Source of the DNA: Mangrovimonas futianensis | Lineage (GTDB): Bacteria; Bacteroidota; Bacteroidia; Flavobacteriales; Flavobacteriaceae | Assembly: GCF_021245805.1 (NCBI RefSeq) | Contig: NZ_JAJJNF010000002.1 | Coordinates: forward strand, 468,226 to 532,225 | DNA: 64,000 nucleotides | Reading direction: 5' to 3' | Part shown: piece after piece, positions 8,581 to 16,605 of the stretch | How positions within the stretch are numbered: position 1 is the stretch's first letter | Layout: each line of letters opens with the position of its first letter | Notes under the pieces: generated by a model | Told to the model about the DNA's origin: nothing | Database searches by the model: none | The model's input: only the letters and a program-made list of their open reading frames with translations | Program-made: the position numbers and the translations under genes

Positions 8581-8806
8581 TTTCTAAATCGATTATTATG
8601 TGGCTAGCAGTTTCTTTTCTAATAGCTAAATGAGAACCGTTAATGTTGAGGTACAAGGGATCTGAAAACGGAGCAACTTGAACAAGTTCTACAAAATTAC
8701 CTGGCAAGCAACCCATTTCCAGTAGCTTAAGTGGAATATGGATGGAGGAAACATCTTTTATGATGCCTCTCTGTCCCTTTTTTAATTGTGCCAGTGTCAG
8801 GTTCAA
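8573..8806 (-). CDS. feoA: FeoA, cytosolic SH3-like partner of FeoB
   Basis: The 77-residue protein is a single FeoA domain (LKKGQRGIIKDV, LLEMGCLPGNFVELV, AIRKETASHIII). FeoA is needed for FeoB activity and probably binds its cytoplasmic part. The start codon is TTG at 8806; an in-frame stop lies three codons upstream, so no ATG start is available. It overlaps feoB by 8 bp. Confidence 0.93.
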   Translation of the reverse strand: MNLTLAQLKKGQRGIIKDVSSIHIPLKLLEMGCLPGNFVELVQVAPFSDPLYLNINGSHLAIRKETASHIIIDLENE

Positions 8807-8832
8807 GCTTATTTAGATTGATTTTAAAAAAG

Positions 8833-8859
8833 CAAAAGTAAGTGATTTTTCCACGCCAA
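8833..8859 (-). promoter_or_regulatory. Promoter of the feoA-feoB operon
   Basis: The minus strand reads TTG (plus-strand CAA at 8857-8859), a 16-bp spacer and TACTTTTG (plus-strand 8833-8840), fitting the Bacteroidota consensus. It ends 26 bp upstream of the feoA TTG start. Confidence 0.5.
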
Positions 8860-8879
8860 AAAAACCGATGGCTTGAAAA

Positions 8880-9551
8880 CTACTCATATTCTTTTTCAAG
8901 TGTTTTAATATCATTTAATAGGCGTTCCATATCTTCTTGGTTGGTGCCATCATAAAAGCCTCTTATTTGCTTCTTTTTGTCGATTAGCATAAAGTTTTCA
9001 GTATGAATCATATCAAACGGACCGCCGTCACCATCTGTTTTTACAGCCAGATAGCTTTTCCTTGCCAACTCATAAATTTGTTTCTTGTCACCAGTAACCA
9101 GATTCCACTTAGAATCTATGACCCCTTTTTTCAGGGCGTATTTTTTAAGTTGTGGTACACTATCAATTTCAGGAGTCACTGAATGTGAAAGTAACATCAC
9201 TTGGTTGTCATCTTTTAGCTTTTCTTGAAGTTGCGCCATGTTATCGGTCATGATAGGACAAATAGTTTGACAGGTTGTAAAGAAAAAATCAGCTATATAA
9301 ATTTTATCCTTATATACGTCTTGAGTTATGGTATCCCCATTTTGATTAACCAATTTAAAATCTGAAATCTTATGGTATTTCTTTTGGTAATGCAAGGTGC
9401 TATCAACCAATTCAGAGTTGACCATGGTGGGCTGGTATATGGGCAAAGGTTGGTAAACATTTAAAACGTTGTAAATGATAATAACAATGATTACTGAAAT
9501 AACGGCCAAAGAAATACCAATGTATTTGTAACCCTTAAAGAAGTTCAACAT
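8880..9551 (-). CDS. SCO1/SenC-family copper chaperone or thiol-disulfide protein
   Basis: Starting at ATG 9551 the protein has 223 residues. This start follows candidate promoter sequence (TATTTTTG, minus strand, 9590-9597); the frame extends upstream to 9662 but that would overlap the divergent peptidase gene. An N-terminal membrane anchor (GISLAVISVIIVIIIYN) precedes a thioredoxin-like domain with the C-x3-C copper site FTTCQTICP and the conserved His in MIHTENFML. SCO proteins deliver copper to the CuA centre of cytochrome oxidase or act as thiol reductases on the outer face of the inner membrane. No oxidase genes are nearby. Confidence 0.9.
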   Translation of the reverse strand: MLNFFKGYKYIGISLAVISVIIVIIIYNVLNVYQPLPIYQPTMVNSELVDSTLHYQKKYHKISDFKLVNQNGDTITQDVYKDKIYIADFFFTTCQTICPIMTDNMAQLQEKLKDDNQVMLLSHSVTPEIDSVPQLKKYALKKGVIDSKWNLVTGDKKQIYELARKSYLAVKTDGDGGPFDMIHTENFMLIDKKKQIRGFYDGTNQEDMERLLNDIKTLEKEYE

Positions 9552-9648
9552 AAGTAAGAGGATTAGTCTTGAACAGTCAGAATTATTGACAAAAATACAA
9601 TTCATTATCAATAAAATGGGTAATTTTAACAAGCTAATTAAATGAGTT

Positions 9649-11583
9649 ATGAAAAGAAGCATGTTCCTTTTTTTATGTCTATTACCATTTCAAATTTTTG
9701 CTCAGGATTTGAATGGCACTGTAGAAAAAATAAGTGAAGCAGAGGCCAAAGCTGCCCTTAATAGATTGGCCGTTATAATGAATGACAATACTGGTAATTA
9801 CGATTTAAAATATCACAGACTGGAATTAGATGTGAATCCGGAAATGGCTTTTATCTCAGGCGATGTGACTTCCTATTTTGAGGCCAAAGAAGATCTCACT
9901 CAGGTTGTTTTTGAACTAACTGGAAATATGACTGTTTCCAATGTGACCCAAAATGGGACTTCATTGGAATTCGATCAAAACGATAATGATGAGGTGGTAA
10001 TTACGTTGCCAGAAACTCAACTCATGGGAACCCTGGATTCTTTGACCATTTCATATTCCGGAAACCCCGTAAGCTCTGGTTTTGGGTCCTTTGAACAATC
10101 AACCCATAATGGAAACCCCATTATTTGGACGCTTTCAGAACCTTATGGAGCAAAAGGTTGGTGGCCTTGTAAGCAGGATTTAATTGATAAGATAGATTCT
10201 GTGGATGTCTATTTAACCACACCGACATTCAATCCAAATTCTCTAGAAAATATTGCAGTCGCCAATGGGTTGGAAATTAGTCAAGAAATCAATGGAGACG
10301 AAAAAACAACCAGATTTAAGCATAAATACCCCATACCAGCCTATCTTATTGCTATTGCTGTGACCAATTATGAGGTCTATAACCATACGGTTGAAAACAA
10401 TGGGAGTCCCTTTGAGATTGTGAATTATGTCTATCCAGAAAACCTAGCTACGGCACAAGCACAAACCCCGGTCACGGTAGATATTATGAATCTGTTTACA
10501 GATTTATTTGAAGAATATCCTTTTGCAAACGAAAAATATGGACATGCTCAATTTGGGTGGGGAGGAGGTATGGAACATACCACCGTTTCTTTTATGGGTG
10601 GATTCAACAGAGGATTGATAGCCCATGAGTTGGCTCATCAATGGTATGGTGATAAAGTAACCTGCGGAAGTTGGAAGGATATTTGGATCAATGAGGGTTT
10701 TGCAACCTATTTGGCAGGATTGGTAATTGAAGATTTTGATGGTAATTCACCTTTCATAACCTGGAAGCAGAACCGTATCAATTCGATCACCTCACTACCA
10801 GATGGTGCTGTTTACATTCCAGACGCTGATACTTTGAGTGTCAATAGGGTTTTTAGCAGTAGATTAAGTTATAATAAGGGAGCTATGGTCCTTCACATGC
10901 TAAGAAAAAAACTGGGAGAGACCGATTTTTATCAAGGCATGCGAGATTTTCTAGTCGATGATGATTTGGCTTACGGCTATGCTAAAACTCCAGATTTTCA
11001 AAATATCATGGAAGCCGCTTCAGGGGAGGATTTAACAGAGTTTTTTAATGATTGGATTTACAATGAGGGTTATCCCACATATAATATTTCAGTGGATCAA
11101 ATATCACCTACTGTTGTTGAAATCAATATTGGGCAAACCCAAAGTCATGAATCCGTCTCATTTTTTGAAGCTCCAGTTCCCATTCGTTTGGTGGGTGCCG
11201 AAGGTGAGATATTGGATGTTGTATTAGATAATTCAGAAAACAACCAAACCTTTACTGAAAGCATCACTTTTAATGTTACAGATGTCTTTTTTGACCCAGA
11301 ATCAGATTTAATTTCCAAAAACAATACCATTTCATTGGGCATTGAAGAATCCTTGCAAAGTGCCTTCCAACTATATCCCAATCCAAGTAAAAAAACCATT
11401 TATCTTAAAAAGCCTGAATCTTTACAAGTAGATGAAATTAAAGTGTATAATGCTTTAGGACAGCATGTTTTGAGTTCGAATTGGAGCGAATCGCTTGATA
11501 TTTCAAAATTATCGGCAGGTGTTTTATTTATAAAAATTCACTCAAATAGGGGCGTTATTACTAAGACCGTGTTAAAAAACTAG
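9649..11583 (+). CDS. Secreted M1-family metallopeptidase with T9SS C-terminal domain
   Basis: The 644-residue protein starts with a signal peptide (MKRSMFLFLCLLPFQIFAQ). It has a beta-rich N-domain and a gluzincin catalytic domain with HELAHQW, then the third zinc ligand Glu in NEGFATYLA. The exopeptidase GxMEN motif appears as GGMEHT, with His in place of Asn. The last 80 residues or so form a type IX secretion sorting domain (YPNPS near its start, DISKLSAG, ending ITKTVLKN). It is probably exported through the outer membrane and degrades peptides at the cell surface or outside the cell. Confidence 0.95.
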   Translation: MKRSMFLFLCLLPFQIFAQDLNGTVEKISEAEAKAALNRLAVIMNDNTGNYDLKYHRLELDVNPEMAFISGDVTSYFEAKEDLTQVVFELTGNMTVSNVTQNGTSLEFDQNDNDEVVITLPETQLMGTLDSLTISYSGNPVSSGFGSFEQSTHNGNPIIWTLSEPYGAKGWWPCKQDLIDKIDSVDVYLTTPTFNPNSLENIAVANGLEISQEINGDEKTTRFKHKYPIPAYLIAIAVTNYEVYNHTVENNGSPFEIVNYVYPENLATAQAQTPVTVDIMNLFTDLFEEYPFANEKYGHAQFGWGGGMEHTTVSFMGGFNRGLIAHELAHQWYGDKVTCGSWKDIWINEGFATYLAGLVIEDFDGNSPFITWKQNRINSITSLPDGAVYIPDADTLSVNRVFSSRLSYNKGAMVLHMLRKKLGETDFYQGMRDFLVDDDLAYGYAKTPDFQNIMEAASGEDLTEFFNDWIYNEGYPTYNISVDQISPTVVEINIGQTQSHESVSFFEAPVPIRLVGAEGEILDVVLDNSENNQTFTESITFNVTDVFFDPESDLISKNNTISLGIEESLQSAFQLYPNPSKKTIYLKKPESLQVDEIKVYNALGQHVLSSNWSESLDISKLSAGVLFIKIHSNRGVITKTVLKN

Positions 11584-11653
11584 ATAACTTGACGTTAAAT
11601 TTTCTAAATGTCTTTAAAAAGTTATTTTTGTGCCCAGTAATTTTTGCTAGCAT

Positions 11654-13000
11654 ATGGAGTTTGTTATAAAAATATCTCAATTTTTATTGAGTTTGTCCCT
11701 TTTGATCATTTTGCATGAAATGGGGCATTTTATTCCCGCAAAGGCGTTTAAAACCAGAGTAGAAAAGTTCTACCTGTTCTTCGATATTAAGTTCTCTCTT
11801 TTCAAGAAAAAAATTGGTGAAACCGTTTACGGTATCGGATGGTTGCCTCTTGGAGGTTATGTGAAAATTTCCGGTATGATTGATGAAAGCATGGATACCG
11901 AGCAAATGTCACAAGAGCCACAACCGTGGGAGTTCAGGTCAAAACCAGCTTGGCAGCGATTGATTATTATGTTGGGAGGAGTTACAGTTAATTTTCTTTT
12001 GGCCATAGTGATCTATATTGGGATGAGCTATTATTATGGAGATAAGTTCTTACCTAATGATAACATTTCAGATGGGTATGTGATTGAAAGTACTGTTGCT
12101 AATAAAGCAGGATTGAAAACTGGTGATAAAATCATTGCGGTTGATGGGGAGAGGATTGAAAACTTTGCCGAGGTTCCAGAAAAAGTATTGTTTGGGAAAG
12201 ACATTACCATTTTAAGAAATGGTGAACAGTCGACCATTACCCTGCCTCAAGATTTTTTAGCCCAATTGATTGATGCCAAAGAAAAAGGGTTCATTGATTT
12301 AAGGATGCCTTTTATTATTGCCCAAGTTCCAGATACATCGGCTAATGCTCAAAGTGGTATTAGAAAGGGAGACGTGATTGTTGGATTTAATGATACAGAT
12401 ACCAAATACATCGACCAAGTAGTTTCAAGTTTAGACTCCTATAAAGGGCAACAAGTAACGGCGCATATCTTAAGAGATCATGAAAAGCTTAATGTACCAC
12501 TTAAAATATCTGATGATGGAAAATTAGGTCTTGTATACGCTACAAGAGCCACTCCAGAAACTTTGGAAGAATTGGGGTATTACGAGTATGATGTTAAAAA
12601 ATATGGTTTCTTAGAGTCTATTCCAGTTGGATTTAGTAAAACCAAAGAGCGTTTGGTTTCTTATGTTAAGCAGGTTAAAGCTATTTTTACACCAAGTACA
12701 GGTGCCTACAAGGGAGTGGGTGGTTTCAAAGCCATCTATGATATATTTCCAACTGTATGGAGCTGGCAATATTTCTGGGGTATTACGGCCTTTTTATCGA
12801 TTATGTTAGGGTTTTTAAATCTGTTGCCTATTCCAGCTTTAGATGGTGGTCATGTAATGTTTCTATTGTATGAAATGGTTTCTGGAAGAAAACCTGGGGA
12901 TAAATTTTTGGAGTATGCACAGATGGTTGGCTTCGTGATTTTGATTGCTTTAGTACTATTTGCAAACGGGAATGATCTTTTTAAAGCAATTTTTGATTAA
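11654..13000 (+). CDS. rseP: RseP-type site-2 intramembrane metalloprotease
   Basis: The 448-residue polytopic protein has the HExxH zinc motif in the first membrane helix (LHEMGHF), the second catalytic motif LLPIPALDGGH near residue 390, and PDZ-like domains between them. S2P proteases cleave membrane-embedded anti-sigma factors and remnant signal peptides. A TATTTTTG element at 11623-11630 is a candidate -7 box 23 bp upstream of the ATG. It is followed directly by the tRNA-Asn gene, which has its own promoter. Confidence 0.95.
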   Translation: MEFVIKISQFLLSLSLLIILHEMGHFIPAKAFKTRVEKFYLFFDIKFSLFKKKIGETVYGIGWLPLGGYVKISGMIDESMDTEQMSQEPQPWEFRSKPAWQRLIIMLGGVTVNFLLAIVIYIGMSYYYGDKFLPNDNISDGYVIESTVANKAGLKTGDKIIAVDGERIENFAEVPEKVLFGKDITILRNGEQSTITLPQDFLAQLIDAKEKGFIDLRMPFIIAQVPDTSANAQSGIRKGDVIVGFNDTDTKYIDQVVSSLDSYKGQQVTAHILRDHEKLNVPLKISDDGKLGLVYATRATPETLEELGYYEYDVKKYGFLESIPVGFSKTKERLVSYVKQVKAIFTPSTGAYKGVGGFKAIYDIFPTVWSWQYFWGITAFLSIMLGFLNLLPIPALDGGHVMFLLYEMVSGRKPGDKFLEYAQMVGFVILIALVLFANGNDLFKAIFD

Positions 13001-13004
13001 AATT

Positions 13005-13035
13005 TTGTAGAGATTAAAAAATAAGTATATATTTG
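13005..13035 (+). promoter_or_regulatory. Promoter of tRNA-Asn
   Basis: TTG at 13005-13007, a 20-bp spacer and TATATTTG at 13028-13035 give an almost ideal Bacteroidota promoter, 22 bp upstream of the tRNA 5' end. Confidence 0.65.
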
Positions 13036-13057
13036 CACTCGCAAAAAGAAAAAACAC

Positions 13058-13131
13058 TCCTCCTTAGCTCAGTTGGTTAGAGCATTTGACTGTTAATCAA
13101 AGGGTCCTTGGTTCGAGCCCAAGAGGGGGAG
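13058..13131 (+). tRNA. tRNA-Asn (anticodon GTT)
   Basis: A full cloverleaf can be drawn. The 7-bp acceptor stem pairs 13058-13064 with 13124-13130; the D arm is 13067-13083; the anticodon stem is 13085-13089 with 13097-13101, with GTT at 13092-13094. The T arm is 13107-13123 with loop TTCGAGC, and the discriminator G is at 13131. CCA is not encoded. The last 14 bases are duplicated at 19156-19169, so the 3' end is the integration site of the following element. Confidence 0.97.
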
Positions 13132-13132
13132 C
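13118..13132 (+). repeat. attL core, within tRNA-Asn
   Basis: CCCAAGAGGGGGAGC covers the 3' half of the T arm and the acceptor strand of the tRNA plus one base. The identical 15-mer is at 19156-19170. Confidence 0.88.
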
Positions 13133-13144
13133 AAATAACGAGAG

Positions 13145-13175
13145 AAACGCCTTTATACAAGGGCGTTTTTCTTTT
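13145..13175 (+). terminator. Rho-independent terminator just inside the element, downstream of tRNA-Asn
   Basis: The AAACGCCTTT / AAGGGCGTTT stem (one G-T pair, loop ATAC) is followed by a T-rich tract. It lies 14 bp after the tRNA and inside the inserted element, so the element supplies the tRNA with a new terminator. Confidence 0.7.
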
Positions 13176-13190
13176 TTATATACTTTTTTT

Positions 13191-13208
13191 ATCCGTAAAT
13201 ATATCCGA
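13191..13208 (+). repeat. Left-end phased ATCCGW sites, candidate integrase arm sites
   Basis: ATCCGT at 13191 and ATCCGA at 13203 are direct repeats with a 12-bp period. The same motif with the same period occurs three times at the right end. The rest of the gap from 13209 to 13357 shows no gene. Confidence 0.6.
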
Positions 13209-13357
13209 AATACGGGAAGTAACGAGATTTTTAAACATACCTTAATGTTTCGTGTTTATCTAAATGGTAAGTATTGAGTAAGTACTATAATTTAATTTCG
13301 TTATCTAATTTAGAAATGGCGAACAGTCTGTTTTAAACGGATTTCTTAGTGTTGAAT

Positions 13358-13720
13358 TTATTTTTCAGAGTTTTCTGAATCATCTAATTTATTGGAGTTA
13401 TTTAAGTCAGAATGTTTTTCCAAAAAATCTAAAATAGATTTGGCTTCTTCTTCTGTGACTTCCGTTGTAGGGATATCTATATTATTGTATTTGGCAAATT
13501 CCTCATATGAAGAGAATTCATCCGAATCCTTGAAATCAAAATCCGTATCCAAACCTTCTTCATATTCGTCAATATGTTCTACTTCAATTCTTGGTGGATT
13601 CCTAAAACCTTCAATAAAATCTTTAATTTTCTTTAAATCTTCATTAGGTATTTTTTTCTTTTTTTTCAATCCATTTAGGTAACCTAAAATAAAAACAAGC
13701 AACTCTCTTTCAGTTTTCAT
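13358..13720 (-). CDS. Acidic hypothetical protein of the element
   Basis: The 120-residue protein from ATG 13720 starts MKTERELLV, with a KKKKK stretch near residue 20. It is otherwise strongly acidic (EEGLDTDFDFKDSDEF, DDSENSEK), with no signal peptide or membrane helix. No family is recognised. The start at 13720 leaves a 10-bp gap from the upstream gene; an in-frame ATG at 13783 would overlap it. It is the last gene of a three-gene minus-strand cargo unit. Confidence 0.6.
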   Translation of the reverse strand: MKTERELLVFILGYLNGLKKKKKIPNEDLKKIKDFIEGFRNPPRIEVEHIDEYEEGLDTDFDFKDSDEFSSYEEFAKYNNIDIPTTEVTEEEAKSILDFLEKHSDLNNSNKLDDSENSEK

Positions 13721-13730
13721 GCTACTCTGT

Positions 13731-13937
13731 TTAAAAAGGTGAGTCTTCAAACCCCCCAATTGTTGAGTCCCATTCGTTATCATCTAAGAAAGGCTCGTCT
13801 ATTCTTAAATCATGTGCTATTCTATTCATCATAGATTGAATTTCGTGGTGTTTTATGAACTTTCTTTTAGAAATATGGTCTATGTTATTTTCAACCCAAG
13901 AGGTTGTTTGATATAAATATTGGTCTTGTGAATCCAT
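13731..13937 (-). CDS. Short hypothetical protein of the element
   Basis: The 68-residue protein starts MDSQDQYLYQTT and ends GGFEDSPF. It is mostly polar and probably helical. ATG 13937 is chosen because it avoids overlapping the stop of the upstream gene; an ATG at 13967 would overlap by 14 bp. No family is recognised. It sits between an acidic protein and a secreted protein on the same strand. Confidence 0.55.
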   Translation of the reverse strand: MDSQDQYLYQTTSWVENNIDHISKRKFIKHHEIQSMMNRIAHDLRIDEPFLDDNEWDSTIGGFEDSPF

Positions 13938-13953
13938 GATATAATGATTTAAA

Positions 13954-14403
13954 TTATCTCTTACCAAAAAGTTTGTCCATTTGTTTGTGGGTTAATGATG
14001 CCATGTAACTACTGTTTGTATCATACTTACTTTCGTACAAATAGATAGTCGGATATGTTTTACCTAACATTTTATTAAATGTAATATATAGGGTTTCATC
14101 GCCTAATGTCTTAACGTGATATTCATCACCTTTTTTGGCAACTTTGCTTGAAAGTAATTTATAAAGGTCTTCTACTGTTTTATTGTCCAAAGAACAACTT
14201 ACATATTCATCAATATGCTGGTAACGTGCATCCCTAAAGGTTAGAATTGAATGGTCTTCAAATACTTTTAATGATGCCATGTACTTTCCCATAGGAGCAA
14301 CTGTATATTCTGCGATTGCTTTGCTTTCGATTTTTGTGATTTGCGAAATTCCTAATTGTGATACTCCCGTTAATACAAGCAATAGAATTAATGCCTTTCT
14401 CAT
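13954..14403 (-). CDS. Secreted hypothetical protein of the element
   Basis: The 149-residue protein has a Sec signal peptide (MRKALILLLVLTGVSQLGIS). The mature region is about 130 residues, with IESKAIAEYTVAPMGKY and TYPTIYLYESKYD. It is likely periplasmic. It heads the three-gene cargo unit at the left end of the element. No domain is recognised. Confidence 0.65.
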   Translation of the reverse strand: MRKALILLLVLTGVSQLGISQITKIESKAIAEYTVAPMGKYMASLKVFEDHSILTFRDARYQHIDEYVSCSLDNKTVEDLYKLLSSKVAKKGDEYHVKTLGDETLYITFNKMLGKTYPTIYLYESKYDTNSSYMASLTHKQMDKLFGKR

Positions 14404-14439
14404 TTTGATAGGTGTTAAGGTTGGTATATGATTTAAACA

Positions 14440-14471
14440 GAACTTAAAATCGGGAGAGAAGTATTAAGTTC
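14440..14471. repeat. Inverted repeat GAACTTAA / TTAAGTTC
   Basis: Perfect 8-bp arms at 14440-14447 and 14464-14471 enclose a 16-base loop containing CGGGAGAG. There is no T tract on either strand next to it, so a terminator is unlikely. It could be a protein-binding site or an origin hairpin. Confidence 0.4.
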
Positions 14472-14532
14472 TTGATTATAAATATATAAAATTTACTAAC
14501 TTGAAATAAATTGATTAATTAAATCTTTGCTC

Positions 14533-14628
14533 ATGCCTGAAAGGAACTATAACAAAGACGTAAAGATTATTATTCTTGCCTTTCTTATAATTGAATGCTT
14601 TTTTGTTTTGTACATTCTAAACCGATAG
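14533..14628 (+). CDS. Possible 31-residue single-span membrane peptide
   Basis: The ATG-initiated frame has a charged N-terminus (PERNYNKDVK), one hydrophobic helix (IIILAFLIIECFFVLYIL) and a short NR tail. The charge and hydrophobicity pattern fits a membrane microprotein, either a type I toxin-like peptide or a small regulator. An AATCTTTG box lies just upstream, off the TAnnTTTG consensus by one base. An ORF this short could be chance. Confidence 0.3.
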   Translation: MPERNYNKDVKIIILAFLIIECFFVLYILNR

Positions 14629-14934
14629 AATAAAGATTATTTTACCATCTCCTCGCGCGCGCGTATTGTTTTATTTTTAGAGTTAGGAAAAAATAGAGAT
14701 TATAGTAATTTTTTCGAATAATATCTTTTTGGAATATTTTTTGTTTATCAAATATAAAATTCACTATGAAATTGTAATGTTAAATAGAATTTGAATATGT
14801 TTAAGTGAATTTTTAGTGTTGATTTCCTTTAAATAAGTGATGTAATTAATTGGTTTGCAATGTTATGGAAATAATTTATAAAGAAAAAAATGTAAAAATA
14901 TTACAAAAAAACATTTAATTTATTTTGAATTAAC

Positions 14935-14942
14935 TAGTTTTG
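14935..14942 (+). promoter_or_regulatory. Candidate -7 element for the 15017-15612 gene pair
   Basis: TAGTTTTG matches TAnnTTTG, 74 bp upstream of the first ATG. No correctly spaced TTG is seen. Confidence 0.35.
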
Positions 14943-15016
14943 CACTATATTTAGTTTTCGTTATCAACATTTATTGTTAGTAACTTTACCTAAAAAATCA
15001 CAACCTTAAAGTAACC

Positions 15017-15187
15017 ATGACGACTGAAGCATTAACAAATATTTTGGAATCAAATAAGATTGATTTTAAAGTTGATTACAATCCTACTCCTGAAAAAGTT
15101 AGTAAGATTCAAGTTGCGCTTGAAAGAAAAAGTGCTTTGATGAAACTTGCAATTGATGCTTACAAACAGGTTAGAAGGGTTGGATGA
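15017..15187 (+). CDS. 56-residue hypothetical protein, first gene of a two-gene cassette
   Basis: The frame starts ATG ACG ACT (MTTEALTNIL) and ends with TGA overlapping the next ATG by 4 bp. The predicted protein is soluble, helical and Lys/Glu rich, ending YKQVRRVG. Translational coupling to a 142-residue protein is evident from the ATGA overlap. The size order (small then larger) resembles toxin-antitoxin or immunity pairs, but no family is recognised. Confidence 0.6.
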   Translation: MTTEALTNILESNKIDFKVDYNPTPEKVSKIQVALERKSALMKLAIDAYKQVRRVG

Positions 15188-15612
15188 TAGTTGTTAAAAG
15201 GGAAAATATATACGGTTTAGACGTATATACATTCTACAGTAGTAAAAGAACTCCTTATCAACTTACTTTCGATGATGGAGTGCATCCAAGGCATACAGAA
15301 GTATCTTTAGTTAATTTACTGGGGCAAACGGACGGTAAATACTGTAAATACTTAAGACCTACGGTAAGTCAAATAATGTTAGACTATCTTCAGGACAATC
15401 GAGCAAAACTCTACTTTGATTTTGAATTATCGGATGATAGGTCAATTAAATTATTCAAAAAATTTGTTCGATGGATTTCTATGGAGTCTGAAAAGATTTC
15501 ATGTAATGTTGAAATAACTCCCTATAATGGTATTCATTATGTAGAGTTCAACTTGGAGATAAATCCACATTATCTAAAAGGGATAAATATAGAGTCTGAA
15601 GAAGAAGAATAA
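15184..15612 (+). CDS. Hypothetical protein, possibly DUF6169-like
   Basis: The 142-residue soluble protein has a beta-rich N-terminal half (YTFYSSKRTPYQLTF). Its centre reads RPTVSQIMLDYLQDN then LYFDFELSDDRS...KLFKKFVRWI, a layout that recalls the Bacteroidota DUF6169 family by memory only. The tail is acidic (ESEEEE). The two genes here run opposite to all other recognised element genes and have their own upstream -7 box. They are probably accessory cargo; the function is unknown. Confidence 0.6.
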   Translation: MIVVKRENIYGLDVYTFYSSKRTPYQLTFDDGVHPRHTEVSLVNLLGQTDGKYCKYLRPTVSQIMLDYLQDNRAKLYFDFELSDDRSIKLFKKFVRWISMESEKISCNVEITPYNGIHYVEFNLEINPHYLKGINIESEEEE

Positions 15613-15641
15613 TATCTTTGTTCTTTATGATTGTTTCTTGC

Positions 15642-16541
15642 TTAGGTGTAATATTTAACCATATACTTTGAACTGTTAATTTTTACACTTTTCAGTTTAA
15701 TTCTGTTAATCAATTGTTTCTTTAGGTTTAAAGAATGTAGGTTGTTAAGTGTTTCAAGTTGCTTTTTATGTTTGTGTCTTCTATTTGGTTTTAGTTCATA
15801 GAGCCAAAACTTTTTGTTGGAGTATTTATCAATCCATTTGTTATTATCTTGGTTAATGGTATGGTCAAAGTAAACGGTTTCATTTATTCTTTTTTCTAAT
15901 AGATTTAAGGCATTTATTAAGGTATTATTGTTTACGTCTTCAAAGGTTTTGATTCCTGTTTTGATTATTTCAATTGCCTTCATCAATTTTATTTCTAATC
16001 TGATTACATTAAATGGCATATTATACAGATGTGATTTGTTGTAAACCTTTATGATATATCTTTGGTGTTTAACTTGTGCGTAGTGGTCGTTATATCTAAA
16101 TTCAAAAGGTTTGCCATTGTGCATTAATAAACCTCTTAAAAACTCATTGGGATTGAATACGGTAATAATGTTTACCCCAAATTCAATGTTTTGAAATAAC
16201 ATATTTTTCAAGGGAACTTTGAATAGTTGTTGTAGACGTTCACGGATTTCAAAAATTTCTTTAATCGTAAATAAGTTTGCATTATATCCTTTTTCAGTAA
16301 AACGTTTATAGCAATTTTTGGGTAGGTTATTAAGGCTATTATGTAATTTATGAATGCTACCACTAAAGATAACTATGCCACTATCAAACACCCTTATTTT
16401 GCAAGTATGATATATGGCAGTTTTAAATGTAGATAACTCGCCAGTCCTTTCGTTTAACTCACTTTTAAAATCTAAGTAAGGTAAATTCAATAAACGGTCT
16501 GTGTCCACTCCTAAAATCAATATTTTAGTGTAGTCAATCAA
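15642..16541 (-). CDS. Replication-initiator-like protein of the element
   Basis: The 299-residue protein contains IIKVYNKSHLY followed about 15 residues on by VIRLEIKLMK. The K-x-Y-x-K ... R-x-E pattern is typical of rolling-circle initiators from ssDNA phages and small plasmids (Phage_CRI or Rep_trans type). The C-terminus is very basic (NRRHKHKKQ). The only start is TTG at 16541, since an in-frame TGA lies three codons upstream. It presumably nicks an origin on the excised circle. A catalytic Tyr or HUH motif could not be assigned with certainty. Confidence 0.6.
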   Translation of the reverse strand: MIDYTKILILGVDTDRLLNLPYLDFKSELNERTGELSTFKTAIYHTCKIRVFDSGIVIFSGSIHKLHNSLNNLPKNCYKRFTEKGYNANLFTIKEIFEIRERLQQLFKVPLKNMLFQNIEFGVNIITVFNPNEFLRGLLMHNGKPFEFRYNDHYAQVKHQRYIIKVYNKSHLYNMPFNVIRLEIKLMKAIEIIKTGIKTFEDVNNNTLINALNLLEKRINETVYFDHTINQDNNKWIDKYSNKKFWLYELKPNRRHKHKKQLETLNNLHSLNLKKQLINRIKLKSVKINSSKYMVKYYT

Positions 16542-16565
16542 TGGAAATCAATAATTGAATGGAAA

Positions 16566-16589
16566 GAAAAAAGGGGAGGTTTACTCCCC
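16566..16589 (-). terminator. Terminator after the HTH operon
   Basis: A GGGGAG / CTCCCC hairpin (16573-16578 and 16584-16589) is followed on the minus strand by six T. It separates the HTH and 129-residue gene unit from the Rep-like gene downstream. Confidence 0.65.
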
Positions 16590-16605
16590 AATTCAAAACA
16601 ATGGT

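Larger units (their letters stand above)
14404..15016. other. 613-bp AT-rich intergenic region with possible origin features
   Basis: This is the largest gap in the element. It holds an inverted repeat at 14440-14471, a possible 31-codon ORF at 14533-14628, a (CG)5 tract at 14654-14663 in otherwise very AT-rich DNA, and a TAnnTTTG box at 14935-14942. It divides the left cargo genes from the right-hand genes and is the best place to look for a replication origin. No convincing larger gene is present. Confidence 0.4.

Noticed and set aside
13086..13277. Open frame of 63 codons starting inside tRNA-Asn
   Set aside because: It begins within the tRNA and runs through its terminator, and the protein has no recognisable features. 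It is a chance frame.
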